Notes under the pieces: model-generated
The model's input: the letters and a program-made list of their open reading frames with translations, nothing else
Databases searched by the model: none
Told to the model about the DNA's origin: nothing
NCBI GenBank assembly: GCA_022836915.1
Contig: CP094668.1
Location: 682,001-746,000 of the forward strand
Source: Paenibacillus sp. OVF10
GTDB taxonomy: Bacteria > Bacillota > Bacilli > Paenibacillales > Paenibacillaceae
Reading direction: 5' to 3'
DNA length: 64,000 nt
Position numbers and translations under genes: made by a program
Shown: positions 19,778-29,206 of the stretch, in pieces
Numbering within the stretch: the stretch's first letter is position 1
Layout of the letters: every line of letters starts with the position of its first letter

Positions 19778-20604
19778 GTGAAGAAGTTAAAACGAAGCGC
19801 AAGGCTGGTTGAAATGACGCAATACTTATTGTCCAGACCGCATACGGTTATTCCGTTGACCACATTTGCCGAACGTTATGGTGCCGCAAAGTCTTCAATT
19901 AGTGAAGATTTGGCGATTATCAAGGAAGTGTTCGAAGAAGGTGGGTCAGGAGAACTGCATACACTGGCTGGAGCAGCCGGGGAGTAAGATGGATTCCGAA
20001 GGTATCCCGAGAACTGGCACTGGCATTTGCGGAGCGGCTCTCGACCCAGCTCGCGCAACCTGATCGGATCTTGCCTGGAGAATACCTGTACATGTCAGAC
20101 TTGCTTGGTCAGCCCGCATTGATGAATGAAGCCGGCAAGATCTTTGCAACGGCCTTTGGCAATATGAATATTGATGTGGTTATGACGGTAGAAACCAAAG
20201 GAATTCCACTGGCTTATGCGACTGGAGCCCAGCTCAACCTGCCTGTCGTGCTCGTACGCAGGGACCATCAGGCTACAGAAGGATCGGCCGTAAGTATCAA
20301 TTATGTATCCGGGTCCCATAAAAGTCTGCATACCATGTCCCTCTCTCGTCGGGCGATGCGTGAGCATTCCAGAGTACTTATTGTGGATGACTTCATGAAG
20401 GCTGGGGGAACGGTGCAAGGAATGATCGATCTTTTGGCCGAGTTTAATGCTACTGTTGCCGGGGTAGGGGTACTGGTGGAATCTGGTTCTGTAGATTCAG
20501 AAGAACGTCTGTTAACTGATTACGTATCTCTGGCGAAACTGACAGCGGTTGATGCTAAGAGCAGACAGATTTCCGTCAAGCCTGGTAACTATTTTGACCT
20601 GTAG
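19778..20604 (+). CDS. purR: Purine operon repressor PurR (one frameshift)
   Basis: About 275 residues: an N-terminal winged helix (RLVEMTQYLLSRPHTVIPLTTFAERYGAAKSSISEDLAIIKE) joined to a phosphoribosyltransferase-like domain whose PRPP loop reads VLIVDDFMKAGGT; Bacillus PurR binds PRPP as inducer and represses purine synthesis genes. The frame breaks at the GGGG of 19979-19982; one G joins TLAGAAGGVRWIPKVS. The start is GTG 19778 behind GAGGATGG. The ridA gene that follows in Bacillus is absent. Confidence 0.94.
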
Positions 20605-20660
20605 AAAGATGACGAATGTTATGTCGTTAAAAGGTCTTTTCCATCGACCTGGCACTAACG

Positions 20661-20668
20661 TTGTCGAA
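20661..20668 (+). promoter_or_regulatory. Spo0A box upstream of spoVG
   Basis: TTGTCGAA is a perfect 0A box, 56 bases before the start of the sigma-H-like -35 element. Direct Spo0A action here is an inference. Confidence 0.45.
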
Positions 20669-20682
20669 TTGTGTATTAAATA

Positions 20683-20710
20683 AAAAAATTCCTGAAATTA
20701 GGAAATTTTT
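20683..20710 (+). terminator. Terminator between purR and spoVG
   Basis: AAATTCCT pairs with AGGAAATTT, flanked by A and T runs; it could work on both strands. Confidence 0.7.
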
Positions 20711-20723
20711 GTGGTTATAAAAA

Positions 20724-20751
20724 GAAGGAGTTCGTATATGCTGTGTGGAAT
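20724..20751 (+). promoter_or_regulatory. Sigma-H promoter candidate of spoVG
   Basis: GAAGGAGTT (20724-20732), 12-base spacer, GTGGAAT (20745-20751) closely fits the sigma-H pattern RnAGGAWWW-N11/12-RnnGAAT. B. subtilis spoVG is the classic sigma-H gene and is also repressed by AbrB. Confidence 0.75.
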
Positions 20752-20792
20752 TATACACCAAGTTCTGATGGAAAAAGGTGGTGAACACACAC

Positions 20793-21076
20793 ATGCAAAT
20801 TACGGATGTCAGACTCCGCCGTGTTAACTCGGAGGGAGAATGAAGGCTATCGCATCCATTACCATCGATAACGAATTCGTCGTTCATGACATTCGTGTCA
20901 TTGATGGTAACAACGGAATGTTTGTTGCTATGCCGAGCAAACGTACTCCTGATGGAGAGTTCCGTGATATCGCCCACCCGATCTCTTCCGGTACGCGTGA
21001 GAAGATTCAGGCAGCAGTTTTGACTGAATACGATCGTGCGGCAACTGAGGAAGAAGTCATTGAAGAAGGTGCCTGA
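20793..21076 (+). CDS. spoVG: Septation/sporulation regulator SpoVG (one frameshift)
   Basis: 94 residues: [39 protein letters not shown]..., near-identical to other SpoVG proteins, which bind DNA and RNA and influence septation, cortex and virulence. Only codons from 20840 are open as written; adding one G to the GGG at 20834-20836 links the [15 protein letters not shown] start at ATG 20793 (site AAAGGTGG) to the rest. A terminator follows. Confidence 0.95.
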
Positions 21077-21098
21077 GAACATTATTGGGGTTCGAAGG

Positions 21099-21134
21099 AA
21101 AAGAGAGCCATGTCTTATGGCTCTCTTTTCTTTT
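21099..21134 (+). terminator. Intrinsic terminator after spoVG
   Basis: AAAAGAGAGCCA pairs with TGGCTCTCTTTT, followed by C and more T. Confidence 0.92.
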
Positions 21135-21422
21135 TGACCGGAATAAGATATATTCAGTATTGAGTTTATTAGCAGAGAACAAAAAGCGCATCGTGCGCTT
21201 GGTGGCAGGGCGGCATCTTAGGAATCATCGGGATTCGGTTAAGCTCGCAGGTACACGGCGTATACATATAGGTCACGATTCGTTGGTGTCCGCGTTGTTA
21301 CGTGTGATTACAGAGACAGCAGGCGATGAACAGGACCGGCTTGAAGCCGGCTGAACGATACTCATTGGATATAGATCAGCAATGCATTTCAATGGGATTT
21401 TCAGAACAGGAGGTCGTTAATT
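21135..21422. other. Intergenic region ahead of glmU
   Basis: I see no gene. It holds two compact GC hairpins, AAGCGCA/TGCGCTT (about 21182-21199) and CCGGCTT/AGCCGG (about 21337-21351). An open frame from 21085 to 21354 runs through the spoVG terminator and is not convincing. Confidence 0.4.
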
Positions 21423-22823
21423 TTGAAACGAATGGCAATCGTTCTTGCCGCAGGGCAAGGAAAACGAATGAAATCAAAATTGTACAAAGTACTGCATCCC
21501 GTATGCGGTAAACCTATGGTTGGACATGTGCTGGATGCAGCACTCAGCGCAGGCGTTGAACGCAGTGTAGTTGTAGTCGGTCATGGTGCCGAAGCGGTGC
21601 AGTCATTTTTGGGTTCCAGAGCAGAGTATGCACTCCAGGCAGAACAACTGGGTACAGGTCATGCAGTGAAGCAGGTTAAATCTTTGCTTGGCGGCGAGAC
21701 AGGTTCTACAATTGTGGTCTGTGGAGATACACCGCTTGTGACCAGTGAGACGTTGGAAGGTCTGATGAAGCTGCATGAGAGCAGCGGAGCAGCAGCCACA
21801 GTTCTTACGGCTCAGTTGGACAATCCCAAAGGTTATGGCCGCGTCATTCGCGGAGAAGATGGATCTGTACAACGGATTGTGGAACAAAAGGATTGCACAG
21901 AGCAGGAAGATGCTGTGAATGAGATTAACACAGGCACATACTGTTTTGATAATGCAAAATTGTTCGCTGCCTTGGAAAAAGTGACAAACCAGAACGCTCA
22001 GGGAGAGTATTATCTCACAGACGTAGTTGGCATTTTCCGCAATGATGGAGAAGTGGTTGAAGCTTACATGTCGGATGACATCGCAGAATCCATCGGGGTT
22101 AATGACCGACTTGCACTTTCGCAAGCCGAAGCCTTCATGCGTGAACGTCTTGCCGTACGCCATATGTTGAACGGTGTTACAATCATTGATCCGTCATCGA
22201 CATATATCGGAGCGGATGTTACGATTGGATCAGATACAGTTTTGTATCCGGGGACGATTCTCAAAGGCACAACTTCCATCGGTGAAGCATGTCATATTGG
22301 TCCTCAGGCAGATGTGGAAGACAGCATTATTCAGGACGGAGTTACGATTAAACATTCGGTAGTATCCAATGCCGAGGTTGGTTCTGATGCAACGGTAGGT
22401 CCATTTGCTAATTTGCGTCCAGGGACTAAACTGGGTCGCAACGTAAAAATTGGTGACTTTGTTGAAGTGAAAAATGCTACAATTGATGAAGGTTCCAAAG
22501 TATCTCATCTCAGCTATATCGGAGATGCCAAAGTAGGGAAAAACGTAAATGTTGGATGCGGGGCAATAACTGTCAATTATGATGGTTATAATAAAGCTGT
22601 GACAACGATTGAAGATGATGCTTTTGTAGGCAGCAACGTCAATCTGATTGCACCGATTACGGTAGGAAAAGGCGCTTATGTGGTTGCTGGCTCCACCGTT
22701 ACCCATTCCGTTCCCGAGAATGATCTGGCTATTGCTCGTCCACGTCAGGAGAATAAACCTGGTTATGCGGAGAAGATTCGCGGACGTGCCAAAGCCAAGA
22801 AACAAAATGCCAAACCCCAATAA
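21423..22823 (+). CDS. glmU: Bifunctional UDP-GlcNAc pyrophosphorylase / glucosamine-1-phosphate acetyltransferase
   Basis: 466 residues. The N-terminal uridyltransferase domain carries [12 protein letters not shown] and the GDTPLV and YGRVIR blocks; the C-terminal left-handed beta-helix has repeated [LIV]GxxxxI hexapeptides and the acetyltransferase [11 protein letters not shown] motif. It makes UDP-GlcNAc for peptidoglycan and teichoic acids. It starts at TTG 21423 behind ACAGGAGGT. It is intact. Confidence 0.96.
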   Translation: MKRMAIVLAAGQGKRMKSKLYKVLHPVCGKPMVGHVLDAALSAGVERSVVVVGHGAEAVQSFLGSRAEYALQAEQLGTGHAVKQVKSLLGGETGSTIVVCGDTPLVTSETLEGLMKLHESSGAAATVLTAQLDNPKGYGRVIRGEDGSVQRIVEQKDCTEQEDAVNEINTGTYCFDNAKLFAALEKVTNQNAQGEYYLTDVVGIFRNDGEVVEAYMSDDIAESIGVNDRLALSQAEAFMRERLAVRHMLNGVTIIDPSSTYIGADVTIGSDTVLYPGTILKGTTSIGEACHIGPQADVEDSIIQDGVTIKHSVVSNAEVGSDATVGPFANLRPGTKLGRNVKIGDFVEVKNATIDEGSKVSHLSYIGDAKVGKNVNVGCGAITVNYDGYNKAVTTIEDDAFVGSNVNLIAPITVGKGAYVVAGSTVTHSVPENDLAIARPRQENKPGYAEKIRGRAKAKKQNAKPQ

Positions 22824-22864
22824 GGGGTTTTGATAACAAGATTGCCTCCCGAAGATCGGGGAGG
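22812..22864 (+). terminator. Hairpins at the glmU 3' end
   Basis: AAACCCC/GGGGTTTT (22812-22831) spans the glmU stop codon and ends in T; CCTCCCGA/TCGGGGAGG (22845-22864) follows without T. They may limit read-through from glmU into prs. Confidence 0.5.
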
Positions 22865-22924
22865 TGCCGACATGTCGCAGACGCTTATTGATTCCAATGA
22901 ACCAGCACGGAGGGTTTTTATTTT

Positions 22925-23878
22925 ATGACTTATTTTGATTCGAAATTAAAAATATTTACTTGCAATTCTAACCCCAAGCTTGCCCATCAAATTGCTGATT
23001 ATATCGGGATCCCTATGGGTGAATCTCATACAACCAGCTTTAGTGATGGCGAGATTCAAGTGAAACTCTCCGAGAGTGTTCGGGGTTGTCACGTTTATAT
23101 CGTGCAGTCCACTTGCTTGCCGGTTAATGATAACCTGATGGAAATGCTCGTTATGATTGATGCACTCAAACGGGCATCTGCCAAGACGATTAACGTCGTT
23201 ATTCCTTACTATGGCTATGCAAGACAGGATCGCAAGGCACGTTCACGTGACCCGATTACAGCGAAACTGGTTGCTAACCTTATTGAAAAAGCGGGTGCAA
23301 CCCGTGTCATCGCGATGGACTTGCATGCAATGCAAATTCAGGGATTCTTCGACATTCCGGTTGACCATTTGCTCGGCGTGCCAATTCTGGCTCAATATTT
23401 CCGGTCGAAACAGATCGAAAATCCAGTTGTCGTGTCGCCTGACCACGGTGGCGTAGTGCGTGCACGTAAATTGGCTGATTTCCTGAATGCACCCCTGGCG
23501 ATTATCGATAAACGTCGTCCTGAGCCAAATGTGAGCGAAGTGATGAACATTATCGGTAACATCGAGGGTAAAACAGCCATCCTGATCGATGACATTATTG
23601 ACACGGCGGGAACGATTGTACTGGGAGCGAATGCTCTGATGGAAGGCGGCGTAAAAGAAGTATACGCGTGCTGTACTCACCCGGTATTGTCCGGACCTGC
23701 GATGGAACGTTTGGAGAATGCACCATTGAAGGAAGTTATCGTAACGGATACCATTCCAATTACGCATGCTAATCCGACAAGCAAACTCAAAGTGTTGTCT
23801 GTAGCGCCTTTGCTCGGAGAAGCGATTATCCGGGTTCATGAGGAATTGTCAATCAGCAAGCTGTTTGAAATTGAATAA
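22925..23878 (+). CDS. prs: Ribose-phosphate pyrophosphokinase
   Basis: 317 residues. Makes PRPP from ribose 5-phosphate and [35 protein letters not shown] (ATP flap and loop), [29 protein letters not shown] and the PRPP loop [13 protein letters not shown] are all present. CGGAGGG precedes ATG 22925. It is downstream of glmU and near purR, whose ligand it makes. It is intact. Confidence 0.97.
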   Translation: MTYFDSKLKIFTCNSNPKLAHQIADYIGIPMGESHTTSFSDGEIQVKLSESVRGCHVYIVQSTCLPVNDNLMEMLVMIDALKRASAKTINVVIPYYGYARQDRKARSRDPITAKLVANLIEKAGATRVIAMDLHAMQIQGFFDIPVDHLLGVPILAQYFRSKQIENPVVVSPDHGGVVRARKLADFLNAPLAIIDKRRPEPNVSEVMNIIGNIEGKTAILIDDIIDTAGTIVLGANALMEGGVKEVYACCTHPVLSGPAMERLENAPLKEVIVTDTIPITHANPTSKLKVLSVAPLLGEAIIRVHEELSISKLFEIE

Positions 23879-23899
23879 GGATGTCTGCATAAAGTAGTA

Positions 23900-23940
23900 G
23901 AGGGGTTACGTTTTCCGGTTCAATGGAAAATGTAACCCCT
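23900..23940 (+). terminator. Terminator after prs
   Basis: AGGGGTTACGTTTTCC pairs with GGAAAATGTAACCCCT, a 16-base stem with one mismatch; a GGC/GCC-GTTTTT sequence follows at 23943-23957. Confidence 0.75.
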
Positions 23941-24051
23941 GTCGGCGTGCCGTTTTTATTAATAGTGAAACAGACGCTGGTCAGTCCATATAATTTGAAC
24001 TACTACTTTACACAATAACGGAGAGGGCAGAAAAGATCTGAAGAAGTGAAG

Positions 24052-24119
24052 CGTTCGCCTTTATCACCGGATTTTCCCTTTGAAAAGTGAATCAAAAAAT
24101 CTGGGGATAACAGCGATCG
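24052..24119. repeat. Imperfect palindromic intergenic element
   Basis: The left arm (24052-24075, CGTTCGCCTTTATCACCGG plus ATTTT) resembles the complement of the right arm (24094-24119) at most positions, giving a bulged hairpin of about 68 bases between the convergent prs and the small - strand ORF. No coding potential was seen. It resembles a dispersed palindromic element, but no other copy lies in this window. Confidence 0.4.
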
Positions 24120-24177
24120 GAAGATGTTTCTGCACGCGCAGTGATCCAGTGTAAAATGGTTCGTTCATCTTATATGG

Positions 24178-24378
24178 TTAATACCCGGGGCGGGAGATAA
24201 ATCGGAAACGACGCCGATGAAAAAGCGTGTCGGCAATTTCGACGAATTGATTATCGAAACGTGTGATTAGACCAATCTCAATATGGGTGTCGCGGTCGTA
24301 TACCTGTACAGGTACGTGATATTCGAGATGATAGATAAAATCGCTATGTTGAGTCAGTTGTCCATTGTCTTCGCGCAA
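24178..24378 (-). CDS. Hypothetical protein, 66 residues
   Basis: I do not recognise this protein. It is one of very few - strand frames that lie in a true gap. It starts at TTG 24378 with an AAGGTGAG site six bases upstream, is 66 residues, has no membrane segment or cysteines, and contains alternating hydrophobic stretches (YHVPVQVYDRDTHIEIGLI, FRFISRPGY) typical of a small beta-rich fold. It is convergent with prs and divergent from pth. Real gene status rests on the start site and composition. Confidence 0.5.
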   Translation of the reverse strand: MREDNGQLTQHSDFIYHLEYHVPVQVYDRDTHIEIGLITRFDNQFVEIADTLFHRRRFRFISRPGY

Positions 24379-24517
24379 AACCCGCTCACCTTCCTGGGTC
24401 GATAAAATATGAACTGTAAATACTACAGTAAATCGATCTTTACTTTCCTGATATTATATGAAATATAAGATTCGAAGTCTATGCCTCACCTCAGGCTAAT
24501 CCGAAGGAGGGAACAAG

Positions 24518-25078
24518 ATGAAGTGGATTGTCGGACTTGGAAATCCAGGCTCGAACTATGCCAAAACCCGTCATAATATCGGTTTTATGGCACTGGATCG
24601 GTTGGCTGATCGTCATAATATCTCTATCACACAGAGTAAATGTAAGGCGCTGATTGGAGAAGGTAATATTGGCGGTGTGAAAACCGTACTGATCAAACCA
24701 ATGACCTATATGAACTTGTCTGGTGAATCGGTTCGAGCATATATGGATTTTTATAAAGTTAGTCTTGAAGATCTGATTGTTGTGTACGACGACATGGATA
24801 CAGAGATTGGCAAAGTCAGATTGCGTTACCAAGGTAGTGCAGGCGGACATAATGGAATCAAGTCCATTATTCAGCATACCGGTACACAGCAGTTTAACCG
24901 GGTGCGCATGGGAATATCCCGGCCTGAACCAGGACATGCCATTGTTGATTATGTACTGTCGACATTCATGAAGAAAGAAAAGGAAGCCCTTGATCAGACC
25001 ATTGAGCAAACGTGTGATGCCCTGGAGCATAGCTTGACTCATACGTTTGAACAAACAATGGCGAAGTTTAACGGTTAA
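24518..25078 (+). CDS. pth: Peptidyl-tRNA hydrolase
   Basis: 186 residues. Releases tRNA from stalled peptidyl-tRNA. WIVGLGNPGSNYAKTRHNIGFMALD (Asn and catalytic His), KPMTYMNLSGESV, VYDDMDTEIGKVRLR and GSAGGHNGIKSII are the family motifs. GAAGGAGGG precedes ATG 24518. It is called spoVC in B. subtilis. The ctc gene that lies between prs and pth there is missing here. Confidence 0.96.
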   Translation: MKWIVGLGNPGSNYAKTRHNIGFMALDRLADRHNISITQSKCKALIGEGNIGGVKTVLIKPMTYMNLSGESVRAYMDFYKVSLEDLIVVYDDMDTEIGKVRLRYQGSAGGHNGIKSIIQHTGTQQFNRVRMGISRPEPGHAIVDYVLSTFMKKEKEALDQTIEQTCDALEHSLTHTFEQTMAKFNG

Positions 25079-25176
25079 TTTTGTAAGACATACTGGTAAA
25101 ATGATCATACAAGACGGGTTCGATTCAGCCATACTGGACATACTGGATGTATAAACCATGTTCAGGAGGCATAAAC

Positions 25177-25407
25177 ATGTCAGTGAATTACGTATGTAGG
25201 CATTGCCGTACCTTTATTGGACGAATCGATTCTGCCCGGATAACGGAAGTGGAGCTTGGCTTTCATTTCTTGACCCCCGACGAGCGGAGGGATATAATAG
25301 CGTATAATTCCGGTGGTGACATTACCGTTCGGATTACATGTGATTACTGTAAGGAAGCCCTGGAGCACAATCCGGAGCTTAGCCTGCTCGCGAGTCCGCT
25401 TCAGTAG
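25177..25407 (+). CDS. fin: Anti-sigma-F factor Fin
   Basis: 76 residues with CRHC near residues 7-10 and CDYC near 58-61 binding zinc, and the YVCRHCRTFIGRID start typical of Fin (YabK). In B. subtilis it is made in the forespore and shuts off sigma-F to allow the switch to sigma-G. ATG 25177 follows CAGGAGG; an in-frame upstream codon at 25147 has no such site. It lies between pth and mfd as in Bacillus. Confidence 0.92.
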   Translation: MSVNYVCRHCRTFIGRIDSARITEVELGFHFLTPDERRDIIAYNSGGDITVRITCDYCKEALEHNPELSLLASPLQ

Positions 25408-25508
25408 ACATCGCCCGTACAGGATCGAATGACAGTTGAGGGCGGTTGCGTAATAACGCTCCACCTTTTATAGCCTTGGCAGCCTGCTGAGGCTTCTTTT
25501 CAGTTTGC

Positions 25509-25658
25509 ATGAAAGCCATGGCTATCTCGAAATTAGGCTCAGCCGCATCAACAGATGTGGCAATGTTGCGAGTAATCCGATATGATGAAACAGGACAAAA
25601 AGGAATTTGTATCCATTTTAATAGTGATGCTACGCGTATGCGTGAGATAATCAAGTAA
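25509..25658 (+). CDS. Small unrecognised protein, 49 residues
   Basis: The frame from ATG 25509 (a second ATG is at 25518) to TAA 25658 encodes a basic protein ending LRVIRYDETGQKGICIHF and SDATRMREIIK. I do not recognise it. The second half alternates charged and hydrophobic residues like a beta-hairpin followed by a helix, and the frame stops 21 bases before mfd, as a cotranscribed gene would. Its ribosome site is weak, and a longer frame crosses it on the other strand. Because homopolymer losses are common here, its true 5' end may be longer. Confidence 0.45.
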   Translation: MKAMAISKLGSAASTDVAMLRVIRYDETGQKGICIHFNSDATRMREIIK

Positions 25659-25679
25659 GTTATAAGAGAGGTGCCCCTT

Positions 25680-28600
25680 TTGTTACAAGCACTTATACAG
25701 GCTTTTTCCAAAGATCCGGACTTCGGGTCCATTACAGCCGGAATCAAGTCCGGCATGAAGGAACAATTGGTTTCGGGTCTATCCGGCTCGGCGCGTCAGA
25801 TTATGCTGGCTGCTCTGCATCAGGAAATGAACCGACCATTGCTCGTAGTAACACATAATATGTTTTCAGCTCAAAAAATTGCAGAAGATTTACAGGAAGC
25901 GCTTTCACCTGATCAGGTGTTAATCTATCCTGCCAACGAACTTGTCGCTGCGGAAGCTGCTGTTTCCAGCCCGGAAACATTGGGTCAGCGTATTGATGTG
26001 TTGGTCCGCTGCGCCCAGGGATTCAGGGGCGTTGTTGTTATTCCTTTTTCCGGGGTAAGACGTTATGTTCCGCTTCCGGAAGTGATGGCCAATGCTCGAA
26101 TTTTGATTAAACAGGGCAACACACTTCAACTGGACTCCTTCCTGCTGGAGATGGTAAAGCTCGGATATGAGCGTGTGGAGCGCGTAGAATCTCGTGGTGA
26201 GATGAGTGTACGCGGAGGTATCATCGATTTCTATCCGGTTACTTCATCGATCGCATATCGAGTGGAGTTATTTGATGACGAAATCGATTCCATTCGGACA
26301 TTTGACCCGGCCGATCAGCGTTCAATTGAACGGATTGAAGAGATTACGGTTTTGCCATGCAAGGAATTAATTGCAGATCGTGAGCGGATGGAAAAGGCTG
26401 CCGATGCGGCTGCTCTTTTGCTCGAACAACAGCTGGAGAAAATGACGGACCGGCAGGCGAAGCTGCGTCTTCGTGAAGAAATTCACCGGGAGATTGAGCT
26501 TTTGCGGGAGCACGTGTATTTCTCCGAAATGTATAAATATATCTCTCCGCTCTATCCGGAGAATAAAACGATTTACGACTATATGCCAGAAGATACCCTG
26601 CTGGTCCTTGATGAACCTGCCAGACTATCGGAGACATCCAAACAGCTGGACCGTGATGAATCGGAGTGGAATCTGCATCTGATGCAAAACGGAAAAACAC
26701 TTCCGGATCTTCCATTATCCGCCGACGGTGATGAACTGTTGTATGAGCGTTCATTCCAGACGCTGTTTATGTCGATCTTTTTGCGTCAGGTTCCACATAC
26801 CCAACCACAGAACATTCTGAACTTCATCAGTCGTGGCATGCAGGATTTCCATGGACAGATGAATGTTCTGAAGGCAGAGATGGAGCGCTGGCAGAAGGCC
26901 GGAGTTCAAGTGCTCATGCTGGCGAACGGTGAGGAGCGACTCGAGCGGATGCGCCGGGTACTGATGGACTATGATATTCCAGAGCCAGAGATGATGATTG
27001 GTAACTTGCAAACGGGATTTGAAATGCCGTCCATTCATTTGGCTGTCGTGACCGAGGGCGAGATGTTCTCGCAAAAACAGCGTAAAGTACGCAAACCGAT
27101 TCGGAATGTAGACAATGCTGAACGGATCAAATCCTATAGCGAGCTAAAAGTGGGCGATTATGTCGTTCACCAGAACCACGGGATTGGTAAGTACCTGGGA
27201 ATTGGCACCCTCGAGGTTGGCGGTATTCATAAGGACTACATGCATATTCTCTATGCGGGTGGAGACAAACTGTCTGTACCTATTGAGCAGATCGATCTGA
27301 TTCAGAAATATGTTGGTTCCGAAGAAAAAGAACCGAAAATATACAAGCTGGGCGGCAATGAGTGGACACGGGTTAAAAATAAAGTCCGCACATCCGTACA
27401 GGATATTGCTGATGATCTGATTAAGCTGTATGCAGAGCGTCAGACCTCCAAAGGGTTTGGATTCGACAAGGATTCTGCGGAGCAGCAAGAGTTTGAGGAC
27501 ATGTTCCCTTATGATGAGACACGTGATCAGGTGCGTGCGATCGAAGAAATCAAGAAGGACATGGAACAAAACCGTCCAATGGATCGTTTATTGTGTGGGG
27601 ATGTTGGTTACGGCAAAACCGAGGTGGCTATTCGGGCTGCATTTAAAGCAGCTATTGAAGGCAAACAGGTGGCTGTCCTCGTGCCAACAACCATTTTGGC
27701 ACAGCAGCATTTTGAGACGTTCCGTGAGCGCTTCTCCGGTTATCCGTTCAACATTCATGTGCTTAGCCGGTTCCGCTCCCGTAAAGAGCAGAATGAAACA
27801 GCCAAAGGCATCAAGGCAGGCACAGTGGATATTGTCATCGGGACGCATCGATTGCTGTCGCAGGATCTGGTGTTCAAGGACCTGGGACTGCTCATTGTTG
27901 ATGAAGAACAGCGCTTCGGTGTAACCCATAAGGAAAAACTGAAGAAGCTGAAAACCAATGTGGACGTGCTGACACTGACGGCAACGCCGATTCCACGTAC
28001 GCTTCATATGTCCATGCTGGGTGTGCGTGATCTGTCCGTTATCGAGACTCCACCAGAGAATCGTTTCCCGGTGCAGACCTATGTGGTTGAACACAGCCAA
28101 GCGCTTGTTCGTGAAGCGATTGAGCGTGAGCTTGCCCGTGGTGGGCAAGTGTATTACCTCTACAACCGTGTTCAGGGAATTCAGGAGATGGCTGCCGAAA
28201 TTTCTGAGCTTGTGCCTGAAGCCAAAGTTGGTGTGGGACATGGTCAGATGTCGGAAACAGAGCTGGAGAAAACGATTCTGGACTTCCTGGATGGTGAATA
28301 TGACGTGCTTGTGAGCACAAGTATCATCGAGACCGGGGTAGATATTCCGAACGTAAATACACTGATCGTACATGATGCGGATAAAATGGGACTCTCCCAG
28401 CTGTATCAGCTGCGCGGACGTGTGGGTCGTTCCAACCGTATTGCGTATGCCTATTTTACGTACCAACGGGATAAAGTGCTTACTGAAGTTGCTGAGAAAC
28501 GTCTGCAATCAATCAAAGAATTCACCGAACTGGGTTCGGGATTCAAAATCGCCATGCGTGACTTGTCGATTCGTGGTGCGGGAAATCTGCTAGAGCGGAG

Positions 28601-29206
28601 CAGCATGGTTTCATCGCTTCCGTCGGGTTTGATCTGTATTCCCAGATGCTCGCGGAGGAGATCAACAAACGCAAAGTTACGATGCTTGGCGAGGAGCCGG
28701 TACCTACCGACCAGTGGAACACAACGCTGGATCTCAGTATCGATGCCTACTTGCCGTCCGATTATATCTATGACAGTATTCAGAAGATTGAGATCTACAA
28801 AAAAGTGGCGGTCATTGCATCCTTCGACGATGCGATGGAGTTGGAAGACGAATTGGTTGACCGGTTCGGTGATCTTCCGGAAGCCGTCATTAACTTGCTG
28901 GCTGTTGCGCGGATGAAAGTATACGGCAAAATCTACGGTATTGAGTCCATTTCCCAACGTGGTGAAGACATTACCGTGAAGTTCTATGAAGGGCGTGAAC
29001 ATGCCTTCGAACTCTCGAAAATCGCGCACATTGGAAATCAGTTCGAAAGACGTGTACAATTTGAACAAGGACCCCATATGCTGATTCACGCTAAAGGCAA
29101 GGGGCTTGGGGATAAGCAACTGATGGAGCTGGTAGAGAAAATTCTGGAGTCCATGAAAACTGCTTTTAAATCAAAGGGGGAACTAAAGGATGTTACCAAA
29201 GTATAA
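25680..29206 (+). CDS. mfd: Transcription-repair coupling factor Mfd (one frameshift)
   Basis: About 1,175 residues. Removes stalled RNA polymerase and recruits UvrA. Domains in order: UvrB-like module (to about 330), RNA polymerase-interacting CarD-like domain beginning at GDYVVHQNHGIGKYLGI, then RecG-like helicase motor (Walker A CGDVGYGKTEVAIRAAF, DEEQRFGV, TATPIPRTLHMS, QLRGRVGRS) and the C-terminal TRCF domain. The frame breaks at 28593 in LSIRGAGNLL; one more G gives GAEQHGFIASVGFDLY. TTG 25680 follows AGAGAGGTG. It overlaps the next gene by 17 bases. Confidence 0.96.

Noticed and set aside
21085..21354. 89-residue + ORF after spoVG
   Set aside because: It runs straight through the spoVG terminator hairpin, has no ribosome site, and its composition is not protein-like.
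25105..25140. GGTTCGATTC resembling a tRNA T-arm
   Set aside because: No acceptor stem, D-arm or anticodon arm can be built around it, and it lies in the short pth-fin gap.
25379..25756. 125-residue - strand ORF over the fin-mfd gap
   Set aside because: It overlaps both fin and the start of mfd, has no ribosome site and no family resemblance; the + strand 49-codon frame is more protein-like.
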